This document shows, in pieces, positions 1 to 10,854 of a stretch of 32,931 nucleotides of DNA; the stretch's first letter is position 1, and every line of letters begins with the position of its first letter. Below the pieces are notes generated by a model, which saw only the letters and a list, made by a program, of their open reading frames with translations, ran no database searches and was not told the origin of the DNA. The position numbers and the translations under genes were made by a program. Source of the stretch: Euprymna scolopes (lineage: Eukaryota; Mollusca; Cephalopoda; Sepiida; Sepiolidae); contig CM044497.1 of NCBI GenBank assembly GCA_024364805.1, forward strand, positions 41,839,437 through 41,872,367, read 5' to 3'.

Positions 1-570
1 ATTGGATGCATCTTCACAGAACAGCTTTATAATAATCACTGGAATTGAGCTTCTTTATAGCACGTCTTGTAATATTAATCATTTCTTTCTCAGAAAGTAA
101 GCCAGTATAATATGAATCAATTATTTTCTTAGTTAAAATATATAGTGTAACAATTTCTTGCAGTTAATCCTCATACATTTTGCTGTTCATATTTTTTGCT
201 TCATGAACGCACTATTTTAGTCGATATATTTCTCATAGACATTTATTGACGAATCAATATTTTTTACCATATCAAAGTAAAACAATTATTAGAATATTAT
301 GTTAAAAATACGGTTGCCAAGATAAAATTATCCAGAAGAAAATCATACGAGGCGAGGCACATGAAGACAGATTTCTTATCGCAGCAGGCTAAGCGAACTT
401 TCACTGAGAAACGAAAAGTAGCACTGCCTGTCGTTTAACTAAAAATAGAATTAATGGCTTTTATTGGAAAGACATTGCTTTCGATTGGTCACGATAATCG
501 CTGTAGATAAAAATACCATAAATTAAGTTCTACTTAAAATAAGTTTCTAGAATTACTTTTTTTATTCGTT
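1..570. other. AT-rich DNA without recognised genes
   Basis: No open frame of note and no repeat that I can name. The last part, about 490-570, is the immediate upstream flank of the candidate small two-exon ORF and could hold its promoter, but I see no convincing TATA box or initiator. Confidence 0.5.
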
Positions 571-579
571 GGTGAACCT

Positions 580-803
580 ATGTCGTTTTTAAAGGTAAGT
601 GCATTTATTTCTTCTTGGCTAAAAAAGCTAACTAGTCTGTGGACGCAAAAAGGGTAATCAAACTGAGCTATTTTTAATCATTTATATTTTCTTGCTTACA
701 GGGAAAATACATTGCTATCGGATATATTGCAATCGCATTATTTGCGACGTCTTGCTGTTCAAATTCAATTAGAATCAATCTACAATGGGTTTTAATGCTG
801 TAA
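580..803 (+). CDS. Candidate two-exon micro-ORF (38 codons, hydrophobic)
   Basis: Not a recognised gene. An ATG at 580 opens a five-codon exon (MSFLK) that ends exactly at a consensus donor (AAG|GTAAGT, 592-600). A short intron follows, 595-701, with a T-rich tract and a TTACAG acceptor. Exon 2 runs 702-803 in phase 0 and reads GKYIAIGYIAIALFATSCC followed by about fourteen further residues and a TAA at 801-803. Joined, the product would be 38 residues: a short basic start, then a roughly 16-residue hydrophobic stretch that could cross a membrane or act as a signal anchor. The intron of about 107 bp is a plausible animal size. The arrangement could still be chance in AT-rich DNA, or the exons of a non-coding transcript. 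No family was recognised and no function is proposed. Confidence 0.3.
595..701 (+). other. Putative 107-bp intron of the micro-ORF
   Basis: The sequence begins GTAAGT and ends in a pyrimidine-rich stretch followed by TTACAG, with possible branch-point adenines around 655-680. Both ends match the metazoan U2-type consensus, and the phase joins the flanking frames without a stop. This is a sequence-level prediction only. Confidence 0.35.
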
Positions 804-3590
804 AGTTTTAAGGATTATGCTATATGATTTCCATACTTCACTTATTATATTATATTATATAGTAAGCCCACCGGGTTACGATGCCCCCGGATTACGGTTT
901 GTCAAGTTACGATGTGGAATACGCTGTTTTTACGGACCCTGCTTACAGTATTTTCCCCGCCTTGCGGTGTTAATTACAATACTATTTGATTATATACGCG
1001 TGTATTATATATTGTAATGTATTTTGTAACATTTTTTTATATTATTGTATAATTTTTTTTTTAATATTGCTGTATACAATTTTGCTTAGGCCCCATCATA
1101 CGGCGATTTCAACTTACGCTCCCAACACCGGAATGGATCAATGGCGTATCGCGGGGTTTTACTGTAACATTAAACGGCTGTGTCAGCTTTACTATGTGTC
1201 TATCTATCCGTCTACTTAATTTATCTTACAATATATCTATCTACCTACTAATATATGAAAGTTACTTCTTGCGTGCTTGAGCACCTTTCTCAAAGTTTCC
1301 AAAAAGACTGCGCATATCTTTTGAAAAATTCACACAATGCTAATTTATATGTCTGGCAGTGTTCTTAGATATGTTTCATTTTTTTTTTTACATAAATCTA
1401 TCCGCTACATATAAAAAGTCGATAATAAAATGTCAGCAAATCATTTCTTCTAAAATGCAGTTTAATTATATTCTGTAGATATAGTTTAGTTGTAGAGTAT
1501 TTGACTACAGATAGAAAGCGATTTTCAATTTACGCCCGGGTGTATATCCCTATTAAACAATATATATTAATGAGTTCAATTTGCGATAAAAGAAGGGGTA
1601 CCATTTAAAATCGCCGCAAATCGTTTCTTCGTTGGCATATTTAAAAACGTAACATTAATCAGAACTGACTCTTCCAGAGCATTCATTCTAATGCACAAAT
1701 ATCGCATGACGTGATATTGTAAACACACATGGACAAAATTTGATAAACGATATTATCATTATTATTTAAAAAAATATTTTGCGAATTAGTCGACCGGATA
1801 AATTTATCCTTGCAGTATATAATAATCAATAGAGAATTCGTTATATAGTAATACATACACAATCTTGCGTAAGATTAAGAGATCATGTTTAAGCGTATTG
1901 TATGACCAGGCAATGCTGGGCTTCCTGCTAGTGGTACTATATTTTGATATCCTACTTTTTAAAACTTCTTGTATGAAAACGGAATGTTAGTTTGTACTAA
2001 ACGTTGTATAACCCCTGAGCGGCTGAACTATTATCCGATAAAGAAAACATAATTAGCAGACAAATTATACATATTTTCTAAATGAGTGTCCTCCTAACAA
2101 ATACGGTGTATACAAATTTGTTTTACAATTTTTATATGCGGTATAAATATTACTTATGTCATATCTCTCAATAATTACGAAAAACAAAATTAAATGGTTT
2201 CTTAAAACATACAATAAGAATTAAGATTACTGTTTATATCAAATAAACTTATATATAAAAAATACTATGTAAGTGTATGTATCGCAAAGTACATTTTACA
2301 GTGAACAGCTGTTCAACTAGCATTTTCCAAAATTATTAATATTTATATTGTTGTGTAACGTCATTTGTAATCGACTACGTGGCTATGATATTTTCTCATA
2401 GTTTATCTTATTTAATGGTGTCATCATTATTTTCTAGAGTTTCAGTATCAAGATTCCTGAATATTTCATAACAGCATTTAGTTGTAACTATCTGAGCAAT
2501 CAACACTTCTGATCAGAATGAGGGCATTATTTCAATTAGTAAATACACCTGAATCAAACTGCTTTAAAATTGTTTTAATAAATTAATATAGTTTTATTTT
2601 GTAAGACGCGGCGTATAAAACTTAGCAGTGAAGAATATATGACATTATCTCTATTAATATACATGATCATCTATCACCCGAAAAGAGTGTTTGTTTGCCT
2701 GTGTCACACTGGGTTGTCATCTTTGCTCTGTTGAAACGCAAGACTGAAGAGCATTTGGAGGCTTATCTTCTGAATTTATCTGAGGTGATGTAAGATATGA
2801 CCGATGCATATTATGTAGTCACTGTTCTACACTTTTTGTCTTATATTTTATTCGATTTTCTCTGTTTTTTATGCCAGAAGCAGTTTAACATCAAGCACCA
2901 ATTGCGATTTAACACAGTTATACGCGTATTAATTCGTGTTTACTTGATATGCTATGAATATAAAAAAACATATAGGCACCATCGTTTCTCTCAATCTGTT
3001 ACGACGCAAAAACGTTCATTTTCATTTTGTTTTTTACTTCGTATGTATTGGTTCTTTTCATGGCTGCGTGTATTTTTTCATGATTTATATTTGTTTTTAT
3101 AAATTCGTAATCTGGTTGTTTTTTTCCCTATTATCTAGGTCGTTATTTTCTCTAGTCGAGATTAAAAATCGTCTTTCATATTCTTTTTCTAAACCCCATC
3201 ATCGATCTTCTTTGATTTCGTTATATTACACTATCAATCTACATTTCTCTGTTCGATTTACGCTTGTTTTTTCAATATAAATTAAATTCGGCGTTTTTAT
3301 TATCTGGTTATAAATCGACTTTTCTATGTGGCCTGTTTAATTTGTTCTTCAATATTTAAAAGCTTTGCTTCAACGTTTAAAAGCATAGCATATTCTTATT
3401 CCGTATATCTTGGTATGTTTTTCTTTTACGTCCATAATGAAAACTTTCATATCTTATTTACAGTTTTAGAAATACTTTCGTATTTTACTAATGTCTAATC
3501 AGTCTTAGTAGGGGGTTAGTATGTATTAACTTTTGTTATTTTGTATGCAGTAAACAATGTTGGTATCATCAGAAACTAAAGTATAAACAC
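804..3590. other. Mostly featureless AT-rich stretch with one GC-richer patch
   Basis: About 860-970 and 1088-1160 are noticeably richer in G and C. The 9-mer GTTACGATG occurs at 875-883 and again at 906-914, with a related ATTACGG between, which suggests the remnant of a dispersed repeat that I cannot name. The rest is AT-rich. Two overlapping frames near 2797-3280 are rich in Phe, Leu and Ser, as expected for T-rich DNA, and are not called as genes. Confidence 0.4.
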
Positions 3591-3599
3591 TGAATTCCC

Positions 3600-3790
3600 A
3601 ACCGTAATATTCTCCTCCTCGCAATTCTCGTTATTAAAATCCAGCTTACATCTGACAGATCGCCATTCTGCGAAAGAACCCAAAGAAATAATTCCCAACG
3701 GTTACGTCTTCCCTCTCGCAATTCTCAGTATAAAAACCCCATCACGTATCTCTCAGAACTTACTTCTGCCAGATATACGCGCTCTGTCTC
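3600..3790. repeat. Direct repeat A (LTR-like), left copy
   Basis: This copy contains two tandem versions of a roughly 97-bp unit. Each starts with CTCGCAATTCTC, followed by a TATAAAA or TTAAAA box and a segment resembling CTGACAGA/CTTCTGCCA. The left starts are near 3621 and 3718. The same pair recurs at 5014 and 5108, flanking the integrase fossil. Confidence 0.5.
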
Positions 3791-4019
3791 GGACACAAAG
3801 CGTTTTTATTAGAAAAGCAGAGCGGCCGTTTTTTATCACTTTCTCTGAAATGGACGACAGATTGTACAATACAAGGTTTGTAGTAAGCCCCTCTTAATCG
3901 CTGATCAATAATGTGTCTCATAGTCCTCCATCCATGCCGGGCGTCTTCGTTTCCGGTTAGATTGTCGTATAGGTACTGATTTTCGCGTGTTACAGTCAAT
4001 GGATGCCGCTATTCTTATA

Positions 4020-4735
4020 TAAAAATAGACTGGCGTGGCACTGACGTTTAATATTGGCCAGTCCTCGGTGCCATATTATACTAAATCCAGCTACTTGGAG
4101 CGAGATTTAGCTTCTTGATGTCACAGCCTTTATAGAGCGATAGTGCCTCTCTATAATTCCATTGCCACTTAAGCAGTAGGCAGCTCTAAAATATAGCTAA
4201 CATTCCACTCTAAAAATATAGCTAACATTCCACTTTGCACATTAGTCTCTAAAATCTTCCTAGCGGAAAGACATACCGTCATCCACTAAAACCTGTTCTA
4301 CTGACCCCCTTTCCATAAACACCTATTCGACAACTCTCTTCATCTCTTCTACAATTTCATTTATGATTTTTCACAGTATCGCTACTCTCCAACGTCCACA
4401 GTTAATCATAGTTAAATACAGTTCATGCTGATAATGCATGATATCAATAGCCAGTCACCGCCAATTTTCTTTAACACGCAATTCCCTTTTTTTCGTATTT
4501 TGCTGACGCAGGATCAATTGAATGACATTCCCTACATTGTTTTACTACCGCTTGGACATATTCATTGTGATGTGCGGATTCACTTTTCCTGCAACGTATA
4601 AATTTTTTACCTTTTCTAAACTGATGCATCTTATGCAAGTTTTTTAAATGTTCTACTGCACAACACACAGTAGCCGTGTCCTTCTGTTCCTTTAGCCAGG
4701 CTTTTTTCGTTCTGGTCAACCCGTCTGCTTTATTT
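4020..4735 (-). pseudogene. Gypsy integrase fossil
   Basis: Read on the minus strand, the segment 4471-4719 encodes the region where RNase H gives way to integrase, including a CREC-type zinc-finger half in QCRECHSIDPASAKY, a signature I associate with Gypsy integrases. Further along the transcript (4450 down to about 4240) are stretches resembling the integrase catalytic core, and near 4150 a GNG..ER motif typical of the core's end. It has many breaks and is not functional. A 24-25 bp tandem duplication lies inside it. Confidence 0.6.
4183..4238. repeat. Two-copy 24-25 bp tandem repeat
   Basis: The unit CTCTAAAAATATAGCTAACATTCCA occurs twice in direct succession, differing by one A. It lies inside the minus-strand integrase fossil and is a local duplication. 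Confidence 0.75.
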
Positions 4736-4999
4736 TTCTGTGGTGGACAGGTGACAGCTCCCTTCGGTCCGAATGGTGCAAGCGATACTCAATATTACCC
4801 TTCATTGCTCTTTTTACATGCCATTCTCCTTTTTATAAGGTCAATTTTTTTCACTTCTACAATTAGTTCTTGTATCATGAGCAGCACTTCTTGATCAATT
4901 GAATCCTCCCAACTTTCTGTACAAGTTTTCTTTTTAATAAAGCTGCAGGCAGTGCTCAACCACCCAACTATAAGGTAAAAGAAAACGTTCCCATCTATT

Positions 5000-5165
5000 A
5001 CGTTATCATACTCGCTATTCTCGTATAAAAGTCCATATCAAATCTGACAAAACGCCCTTCTGCAAAAGAGTTAAAAAATATTTTCTAACTGGTACGTTTT
5101 TCCTCTCGAAATTCTCGGTATGACACCCTACTGCACATCTGTCATAACTTGCTTCTACTAAAAAG
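5000..5165. repeat. Direct repeat A (LTR-like), right copy
   Basis: This is a diverged second copy of the repeat at 3600-3790, again with two internal units (near 5014 and 5108) sharing CTCG.AATTCTCGGTAT and a following ACATCTG.CA.AACTT segment. Divergence between the two copies is clearly visible by eye, so if they are LTRs the insertion is old. Confidence 0.5.
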
Positions 5166-5170
5166 AGCGG

Positions 5171-5208
5171 CTCCCCCTCTCCCCTCTCCCTCTCTCTCTC
5201 TCTCTCTG
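5171..5208. repeat. (CT)n / C-rich pyrimidine tract
   Basis: A polypyrimidine run on the plus strand grades from CCCCCTCT into a pure (CT)n of about nine units. Confidence 0.9.
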
Positions 5209-5531
5209 ACGCATAGATTTTCCTGAAAAAAACCCCGACTTCATCTCATTTGCATATTTCCCCAAAATTTCGTTACTTTACGTGACCACGAGTCCATAAA
5301 TAGCAGTAGCGGCATTTTTCTCAGCCTCCAAGCTATCCAGACAGTTTTACTTAGAGTATTACTTCCTTAGAAGCATGGCTTGATTTTCACTGGCCTCCAA
5401 CATTTCTTCAGTCATATAAATATTACTTCCATTTTTTTTTACTATTTTATTGGAGTAATTTATTTTTATTTCAAGTTTGGCGAATCCTTATAGTTTTATA
5501 AAGGGCTTTTGGAAAATTTTCCGCTTATATT

Positions 5532-5819
5532 ATGGACAACAAAATTGCGTCGACAATTTTACATTTCTGCTGTTCGAAAAACGATAGCTGTTTACAGATA
5601 ATACAAACTGCTACTTATGCAAAGTTGAAAGCGTGTTGTTATCAATATATACACGGCAGCTTACCTAAGCCCCTTGAAGTTTGGAAACTTTTAGCCAGTA
5701 ACAACCATAGAAGGCGACACTGTGCAAACGTACAATTAAGTAAATTGCAGAAAACAGCAAAAAAACCTAAGTATTTTATTTGTGAAAAATCGCCAAAGCT
5801 ATCAACTTTAATCAAGTAG
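5532..5819 (+). CDS. Unrecognised 95-codon ORF
   Basis: An uninterrupted ATG-to-stop frame of 95 codons with a non-random look: several Cys and His (HFCCSKNDSC, KACCYQYIHGS, RRRHCANV) and a basic C-terminal half rich in Lys. I do not recognise the family. It lies just downstream, on the opposite strand, of the mariner transposase pseudogene, so it may be part of another transposon or simply chance. No splice context or promoter was seen that would support a host gene. Confidence 0.2.
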   Translation: MDNKIASTILHFCCSKNDSCLQIIQTATYAKLKACCYQYIHGSLPKPLEVWKLLASNNHRRRHCANVQLSKLQKTAKKPKYFICEKSPKLSTLIK

Positions 5820-5849
5820 AGTTTGGGTAGACGGTGCAGTCTCTTGCAT

Positions 5850-6680
5850 CAAATAGTGAATGATGTTAAAGATATATCAAATTGACAGGAAGATTATTAA
5901 AGAGTTTTTAAAGCAGAAAGTCGTCGAGATGCCTGAAAAAAGTGGTAATCGGTAGATGAAATTTCTGGTAATTATGGCAGATGAGGCAGAGTTTGCTAGC
6001 CCAATTCAATCAACTTCTGCAGGGTCGGTTTAGCAAAATGCGGTCGCGCATTGTCATGGAGGGGAATTGCGAATTTTCTGTTGACTAATGTTTTAGTCGA
6101 ATATTTTTATACATTTCGTACATTTGTTGACAGTAATTATCTGGCGTAATGATTTCGACTACATTCCAGAAAACTGCAAAGGATGAGATCGGTTGTAGCT
6201 TCGTAGGCAGTTAACTACTGAGCTGAGAGTCGCCGGTTATCGTATATAACCCGCTTTTCATCTCAAGTCAAAACTCAGCAGGGAAACGTCATGTAAAAGA
6301 ATAGAAGATAACATTTCATGACGGCATTTCTTTTAGTTGTAGTCCAATTCGATGGACAACTGTTTATCAAGTTACTTTTTTTTTATAAATCTCTCTCATA
6401 TGGTTAAAACTTATCCTGTCCGTTAGGTCTGGTTCAGGCGTAAAATCTCGAACAGCTGTGTGTGAAAATATCTTCAAATAAAGCTCTTAGGTGATCGTTA
6501 TCAACATCTAATATCCGACCACTGCGCTCATAACCTTCAAGACTGTCGTAGCCGACAGGAAATTTCCTAAACCACTATTGTGCTTTGCGTTCAGTAGTGG
6601 TTCCTTGACAAAACATTTAGTTCATGTCGCAAGTTTTTTCTGCAACTTTCCGGCCTAGCTGCAATAAGAAAATTGGGGGA
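5850..6680 (-). pseudogene. Mariner (SETMAR-type) transposase pseudogene
   Basis: On the minus strand, pieces of a mariner transposase appear in the correct order. Near 6640 is RHELN, then a QGTTTERKAQ.WFRKF segment of the HTH region near 6590. Next come a VDNDHLRAL stretch near 6500, a YDNR..SAQ segment near 6220, and D.YCQQ.YEMYK near 6110. The second catalytic motif region follows near 6040-6060 (HDNARPHFAKPTLQKLIEL when read in its own frame), then DYHFF near 5945. Several stops and frame changes separate these pieces, so it is inactive. The expected C-terminal tail after DYHFF is not clear. No terminal inverted repeats were found by eye. Family: mariner branch of Tc1/mariner, similar to the SETMAR transposase domain. 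Confidence 0.75.
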
Positions 6681-6840
6681 ACTTTCTTTTTTCCATCGTA
6701 CATTAAACGTTTTGCAAAGAATACTTAATTGGTTGTAAATGATTGTAATTTATAGGATAGGATAGCACGAAGAGTGCTCTTCAAAATAGTATATAAAGTA
6801 AAAGTATTCTAACGAACACATATTTGAAAATACATTATTT

Positions 6841-7510
6841 GTAACTAGCGGGGGTACCCGGCGTTGCCCGAGTGTTTGTTTCCGGGACGGGGGGAGTTTT
6901 AAAAAATGTTATTGTAGGTAAGTAGGAAGGATCAAACCCGGAGTCATGAGTAAAAGTAGGAAAATAAAGTGTGAAAAAAAACAAACATCTGCAACGTTAA
7001 CAGTTCGGCCACCAAGAAAAGTCCATTCCAGCTTTTTAGGAAAAAAAAACCGACTACGGTAGGTCGGCGCGAACGTGAAAATATAATGCGAATTGTCCAG
7101 CACGCTAACCACTACGCCACAGAGCACTGCAGCTTAGTTTAGTGATTTTAAATAACTTCACATGAAAGAACTACGAAGCCAAACCAGTGTTCTCTTCTCA
7201 ACTGTTCCTTGTGAACGATCCCCAAACGGGGTTAAGTGGTGGCAGGGGGAGGAGGAATTTATTAGAGAGAAAATATTTTACCACTTCCATTGATCTTAAC
7301 CGATTTTGGCCGTGACTTCTCAGCAGAAAAAGTATAGAAATCTACGATTATCGAGGAATTTGAGAAATAATAAGTCTATAACACACCTCAGATATTGTTC
7401 TCCCGTTTGGGCATATTATATTTGCATGAAATATCTTGATTTTTAATCCTATTAATGTCAAAATCAGACGCGAAAAAATGAGTTCATTTTATTTATATAG
7501 AGATTAAAAT
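6841..7510. repeat. Dispersed repeat, RTE-like ends, containing a SINE head
   Basis: The block opens with ACTAGCGGGGGTACCCGG followed by CGTTGCCCG and closes with a TTTATTTATATAGAGATTAAAA end. Both are forms I associate with widespread invertebrate RTE-related or non-autonomous repeats. It is more GC-rich than its surroundings. No coding capacity was seen. Naming the exact family needs a library search. Confidence 0.4.
7041..7133 (-). repeat. tRNA-derived SINE head with Pol III terminator
   Basis: On the minus strand, TGGCGTAGTGG (7119-7109) matches the Pol III A box consensus TRGYNNAGNGG. GTTCGCGCC (7074-7066), 35 bases downstream, is a weak B box. A short hairpin (CCGAC...GTCGG, 7050-7067) and a run of nine T follow at 7049-7041, a typical Pol III stop. 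Acceptor and anticodon arms do not fold as a proper tRNA, so this is a SINE head or decayed tRNA, not a tRNA gene. Confidence 0.55.
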
Positions 7511-8593
7511 TACACATCTCTTCTCAATTTAATAATCCGAAACCCTTACGCTTACAGAAACATAACCGAAGCGAAACCCTACCAGAAGCATCACCAACCC
7601 TAAACCTTCGTCCTGACAGAAACACGTCATTCAAAAATCACAAAAAAGTTCTATTGAGTAAAGTGACCATATAATGGGGGCGTTATCTATGATCTATTTT
7701 TTCCCTTTTTATTATCTCAAAACCTCTAAAAATCATCCATTGGTATTCCTTCTAACAGCAATAATCTTTTTTTCGTTCAGCATTTTATAAAAAGAAAAAG
7801 AAAACATCAAAGCTTCCGCCGTTTTACATAAGTTACCCGGTTAGACCGACAATTACACGGTCCCTATACCTCATAGAAACCCATATGCTTTATAACTGCC
7901 TACTCTTTTATCCTAATAGTCAGAGGACGTACATTAAAATCACAATCGCTGCTGAAATGTCTGGCAGCTTACTACTTTAACCACTACGTTCGCTGCTAGA
8001 GTTAATTGACCGAGCATTAGTCAAGACTGACAACGGTGTTCCCTGCAATAATATAATATTTCTAATTGCTGACAATTACTTTTTGTATTTAGTTGCTCTT
8101 TTATTTAATTGGTTTTGTCTTTCGCTCTTAAATCATGTGCTTTATGCTTTATGAATTTTCTATTTTTCTTGGTTCTTGTTTTTCTTTTTATTATTTTATT
8201 ATCAAGTTTTTTTTCTTTAATATTTATTTTTAAATGTTTTTTTAAAAAAGTTTTCGGCTTTCCTTCCGATTTATTTATTGTGTGTTTATTTACTTTTTTT
8301 GTTTAAATATTTTCGTTTGGTAATTGCATGCACTTCAAAGAATATCCGTTTACTGATTTGAAAGTCGTTTTATCGTTCGATTATATAAATCGATCATTAT
8401 GGAATAAATGAGTTTTTATAAACTGCTTTAACAACAATGGGTTTATTTTTTTAAACTTATTTTTGCTTTACAAAATTTAATTCATCATCTAAAAACGCCT
8501 TGTTCTCTAATATTATTTTGTTTAATTTTTGCATTAAAAAGGATTAATGTCGCTTGTGGAAAATATGTTTTCCATGTTTTTTTAATCAATTCG

Positions 8594-8594
<1 letters not shown>
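7511..8594. other. AT-rich stretch, one possible SINE fragment
   Basis: Apart from the possible SINE at 7905-8020, no feature is recognised. The frame at 8109-8306 is almost all Phe, Leu, Ile and Ser and reflects T-richness rather than coding. Confidence 0.4.
7905..8020 (-). repeat. Possible tRNA-derived SINE fragment
   Basis: The minus strand reads GCGAACGTAGTGGTTAAAG followed by GCTGCCAGACATTTCAGCAG. This resembles the A-box region and body of tRNA-derived SINEs that I associate with cephalopods. The B box is not recognisable. Weak assignment by resemblance only. Confidence 0.35.

Positions 8595-8660
<66 letters not shown>
8595..8660. repeat. (TA)33 microsatellite
   Basis: An uninterrupted TA dinucleotide run of about 66 bp. 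It creates artificial Ile-Tyr repeats in both strands. A short GATGATGATGAT run follows shortly after at 8669-8681. Confidence 0.95.
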
Positions 8661-8662
<2 letters not shown>

Positions 8663-10077
8663 GTTAAGGATGATGATGATATCGCCCATTGCAGGCTCAC
8701 GTCAGATCTATAGCGAATTAGCACCCGCCAAATATTAGCAATCTCATTTACAATGGATTATGTTAACCCTCCTATTTGAATATGTATTATTTGTATTTTC
8801 CGATTACAGTTTTCATGGTGAGTGTTATTGTTAGAACATTTTGATCAGTTTAACCTCTGAAGTCTTTCGTGTGTACCGTTACTACACTCTGGACTATTTC
8901 TCTCAGAATCGGGAATCCGTACAGCATTTTGAAGGTAATCTTTTAATCTATGAGGTTCGCATGCCTTTTTATCTAAGCCATGACCGAGTAGAATTCCTAA
9001 CTAATTGCCAATTATATTATGGTTATCCCTCACACACCGTGTTTAAGATCCAATTCTTTGAGAGTGTATCTTCCAACCCAAGGATCTTCTGCTTTATGGA
9101 AAAATAGTTGGTAAAAATCAGTTGTTAGTGATACTCATTCTGTATTGCTATTAAATGTGCATTTGCAAGCTGTATATATCTATGATAAACGAACTCGCAT
9201 ATATCTGTTACCAGTTACTTATAATTTACATTGATTTTGCTTATTTCATATCCGAAAAATCACCATTTACGCGGAAACACCCACCAGAATAAATACGCAA
9301 TTGATCTCAGCATTATATATCTTTTTTAACGGGTAACAACTCTCCGTAAAGTCCAGATGAATAATTGACCGAAACGTAGTGAAGCAACAACATTTATGTA
9401 GATGAAGATAATCTCAGATAGATAAATAAACAAACTTAGCATATTCGATTTCTGGTAATAACGATATGTATTTAGCAAAGCAAACGTGACACATGCCATT
9501 AATTTGCCAGTCATAATTATGAAAGCAGCGGCTGTCGTAAAATTGCAGAAGTACATCTTTTCTTAGGTTTAAACCAAAACAGAATGGAAAAGAGTTGAAC
9601 ACCGGATAGCTTGTGCCATATCATGTAAATGTATAAATTAAACCAACAACGCATCTTCGTCATTCTTTCAACCTACTTATCGACTTGGAACTATTAATAT
9701 CTTACTTGAAATCTCGATCAATTCAAGTTTACCTCAGTGAATCGATTCAGATGCAGATACTTGTGTAAGCGTGGGATTAACAAGTGGTGCTCATGGAAAT
9801 AGAGATGCTATTGAAACTACAGTTGTGTGGTTCTTCTACTTCAGAAAAGTAAGGCACTCCCCTATACAACATACTATTCAGATCAACACGACGTCTTACT
9901 TATGCGAATGCATTCACATCTATTCAAATCTACTTATTGACACAGGCATACGTTCACATCTTATTTCGTTGCGCATTACAGATTTGACTTACTCTGTTCA
10001 AATCTATCCATCCGTAAAACAATCGGAATATCTTCACCTGTAGCTATAGTTTTACTTGTAACATAATACCTTCATAT
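8661..10077. other. No recognised genes
   Basis: There is a frame at 8841-9107 of 88 codons that lacks an ATG (it opens on TTG) and has no recognised family. The upstream TTTTCCGATTACAG with a GTGAGT a few bases on resembles splice signals but would leave a micro-exon only. Nothing else is supported. Confidence 0.4.
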
Positions 10078-10155
10078 TATATATATATATATACATATAT
10101 ATATACATAAATATATATGATTAATTTATATATATATATGTATATATATATATAG
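10078..10155. repeat. Imperfect (TA)n tract
   Basis: TA repeats interrupted by C, G and AA, for example ATATACATAT and ATATGTATAT. An older, mutated version of the pure tracts elsewhere in the window. Confidence 0.9.
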
Positions 10156-10816
10156 TTAATATCTCATATGTATATACATCTTATAATATGAGCTGATATA
10201 ATATATCATGCACATATTTTCAGTAATAACTTCACCAGTGCTGAACACATAAGTAGATTTCCATAGCTGATGTCGAAACTATATGAGAACGCATACGATT
10301 AATAACAAAAAAACTAACACTCCAATTTGTCTGATGAATTATATTAATATTTTTAACGAACAATATGAAAGAAGTCAAGTAGCATTTGCAAGAGAGGTCG
10401 ATAGATTAGTGATTGTACACACCAAATTAAAAATACGCAACACGATAAGGATAATCATAGAAAAATCATAAATACATGAATATTATCATTAAGTTTCGAG
10501 CATCATTAACTAGTGTACTGTAAGCCTATATAGCCAGTAATAACTAATTCCCACCGAAAGAAATGTTTGTATAAAAAATTCGTATACAAAAATATTCGAC
10601 GTAAATAATACAAAAGTGTTTACACCTTCGATAAAAAAATAAAAATAATGAAAATGAACTAAAGTAAAGTAAAGTAGAAAAAAGTTATAAGTGTAAAACC
10701 ACAAACAATGATAGTCGAATTAATATTAAGTATTGTAATAGAACTCAAATTAATAGAATTATCAAAAGTTAATAATTAAGGTCAATGTTCCAACTTAATG
10801 AACCATATAATTTTAT
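10156..10816. other. AT-rich DNA without recognised features
   Basis: A 62-codon frame at 10283-10471 and a Phe/Tyr-rich minus-strand frame at 10510-10704 have no recognisable motif and fit chance. Confidence 0.4.
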
Positions 10817-10854
10817 ACACACATACACGCACACACACGCGCGCACACATACAC
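10817..10854. repeat. (CA)n/(CG)n-mixed simple repeat
   Basis: Alternating purine-pyrimidine sequence (ACACACATACACGCACACACACG then CGCGCACACA). It directly abuts the palindromic MITE and could adopt Z-DNA under supercoiling. Confidence 0.85.

Larger units (their letters stand above)
3600..5170 (-). mobile_element. Fossil Gypsy-type element, internally reduced
   Basis: A minus-strand segment resembling Gypsy pol, from the RNase H/integrase boundary through the integrase core, lies at about 4020-4735. On each side is a related direct repeat (3600-3790 and 5000-5165) containing TATAAAA-like sequence. If those repeats are the LTRs, the element has lost gag, protease and most of RT; if not, this is only a pol fragment between copies of another repeat. 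The remnant carries many breaks (order of ten) and looks old. Family assignment rests on resemblance to the integrase of the plus-strand Gypsy fossil later in this window. Confidence 0.5.

Noticed and set aside
2797-3280. Two overlapping plus-strand frames of 101 and 108 codons, hydrophobic
   Set aside because: Very rich in Phe, Leu, Tyr and Ser as expected for T-rich DNA; no recognised family, splice context or promoter.
3760-3999. 79-codon minus-strand frame
   Set aside because: Overlaps the LTR-like repeat and the flank of the integrase fossil; no recognised motif.
7060-7133. Possible functional tRNA gene
   Set aside because: A and B boxes are present, but acceptor and anticodon stems do not pair and the B box is imperfect; a SINE head is more likely.
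8841-9107. 88-codon frame
   Set aside because: No ATG start, no recognised family, and no clear splice structure. Kept only as a note.
9326-9602. Overlapping minus-strand frames with hydrophobic segments
   Set aside because: Two frames overlap with no recognisable motif; best explained by base composition.
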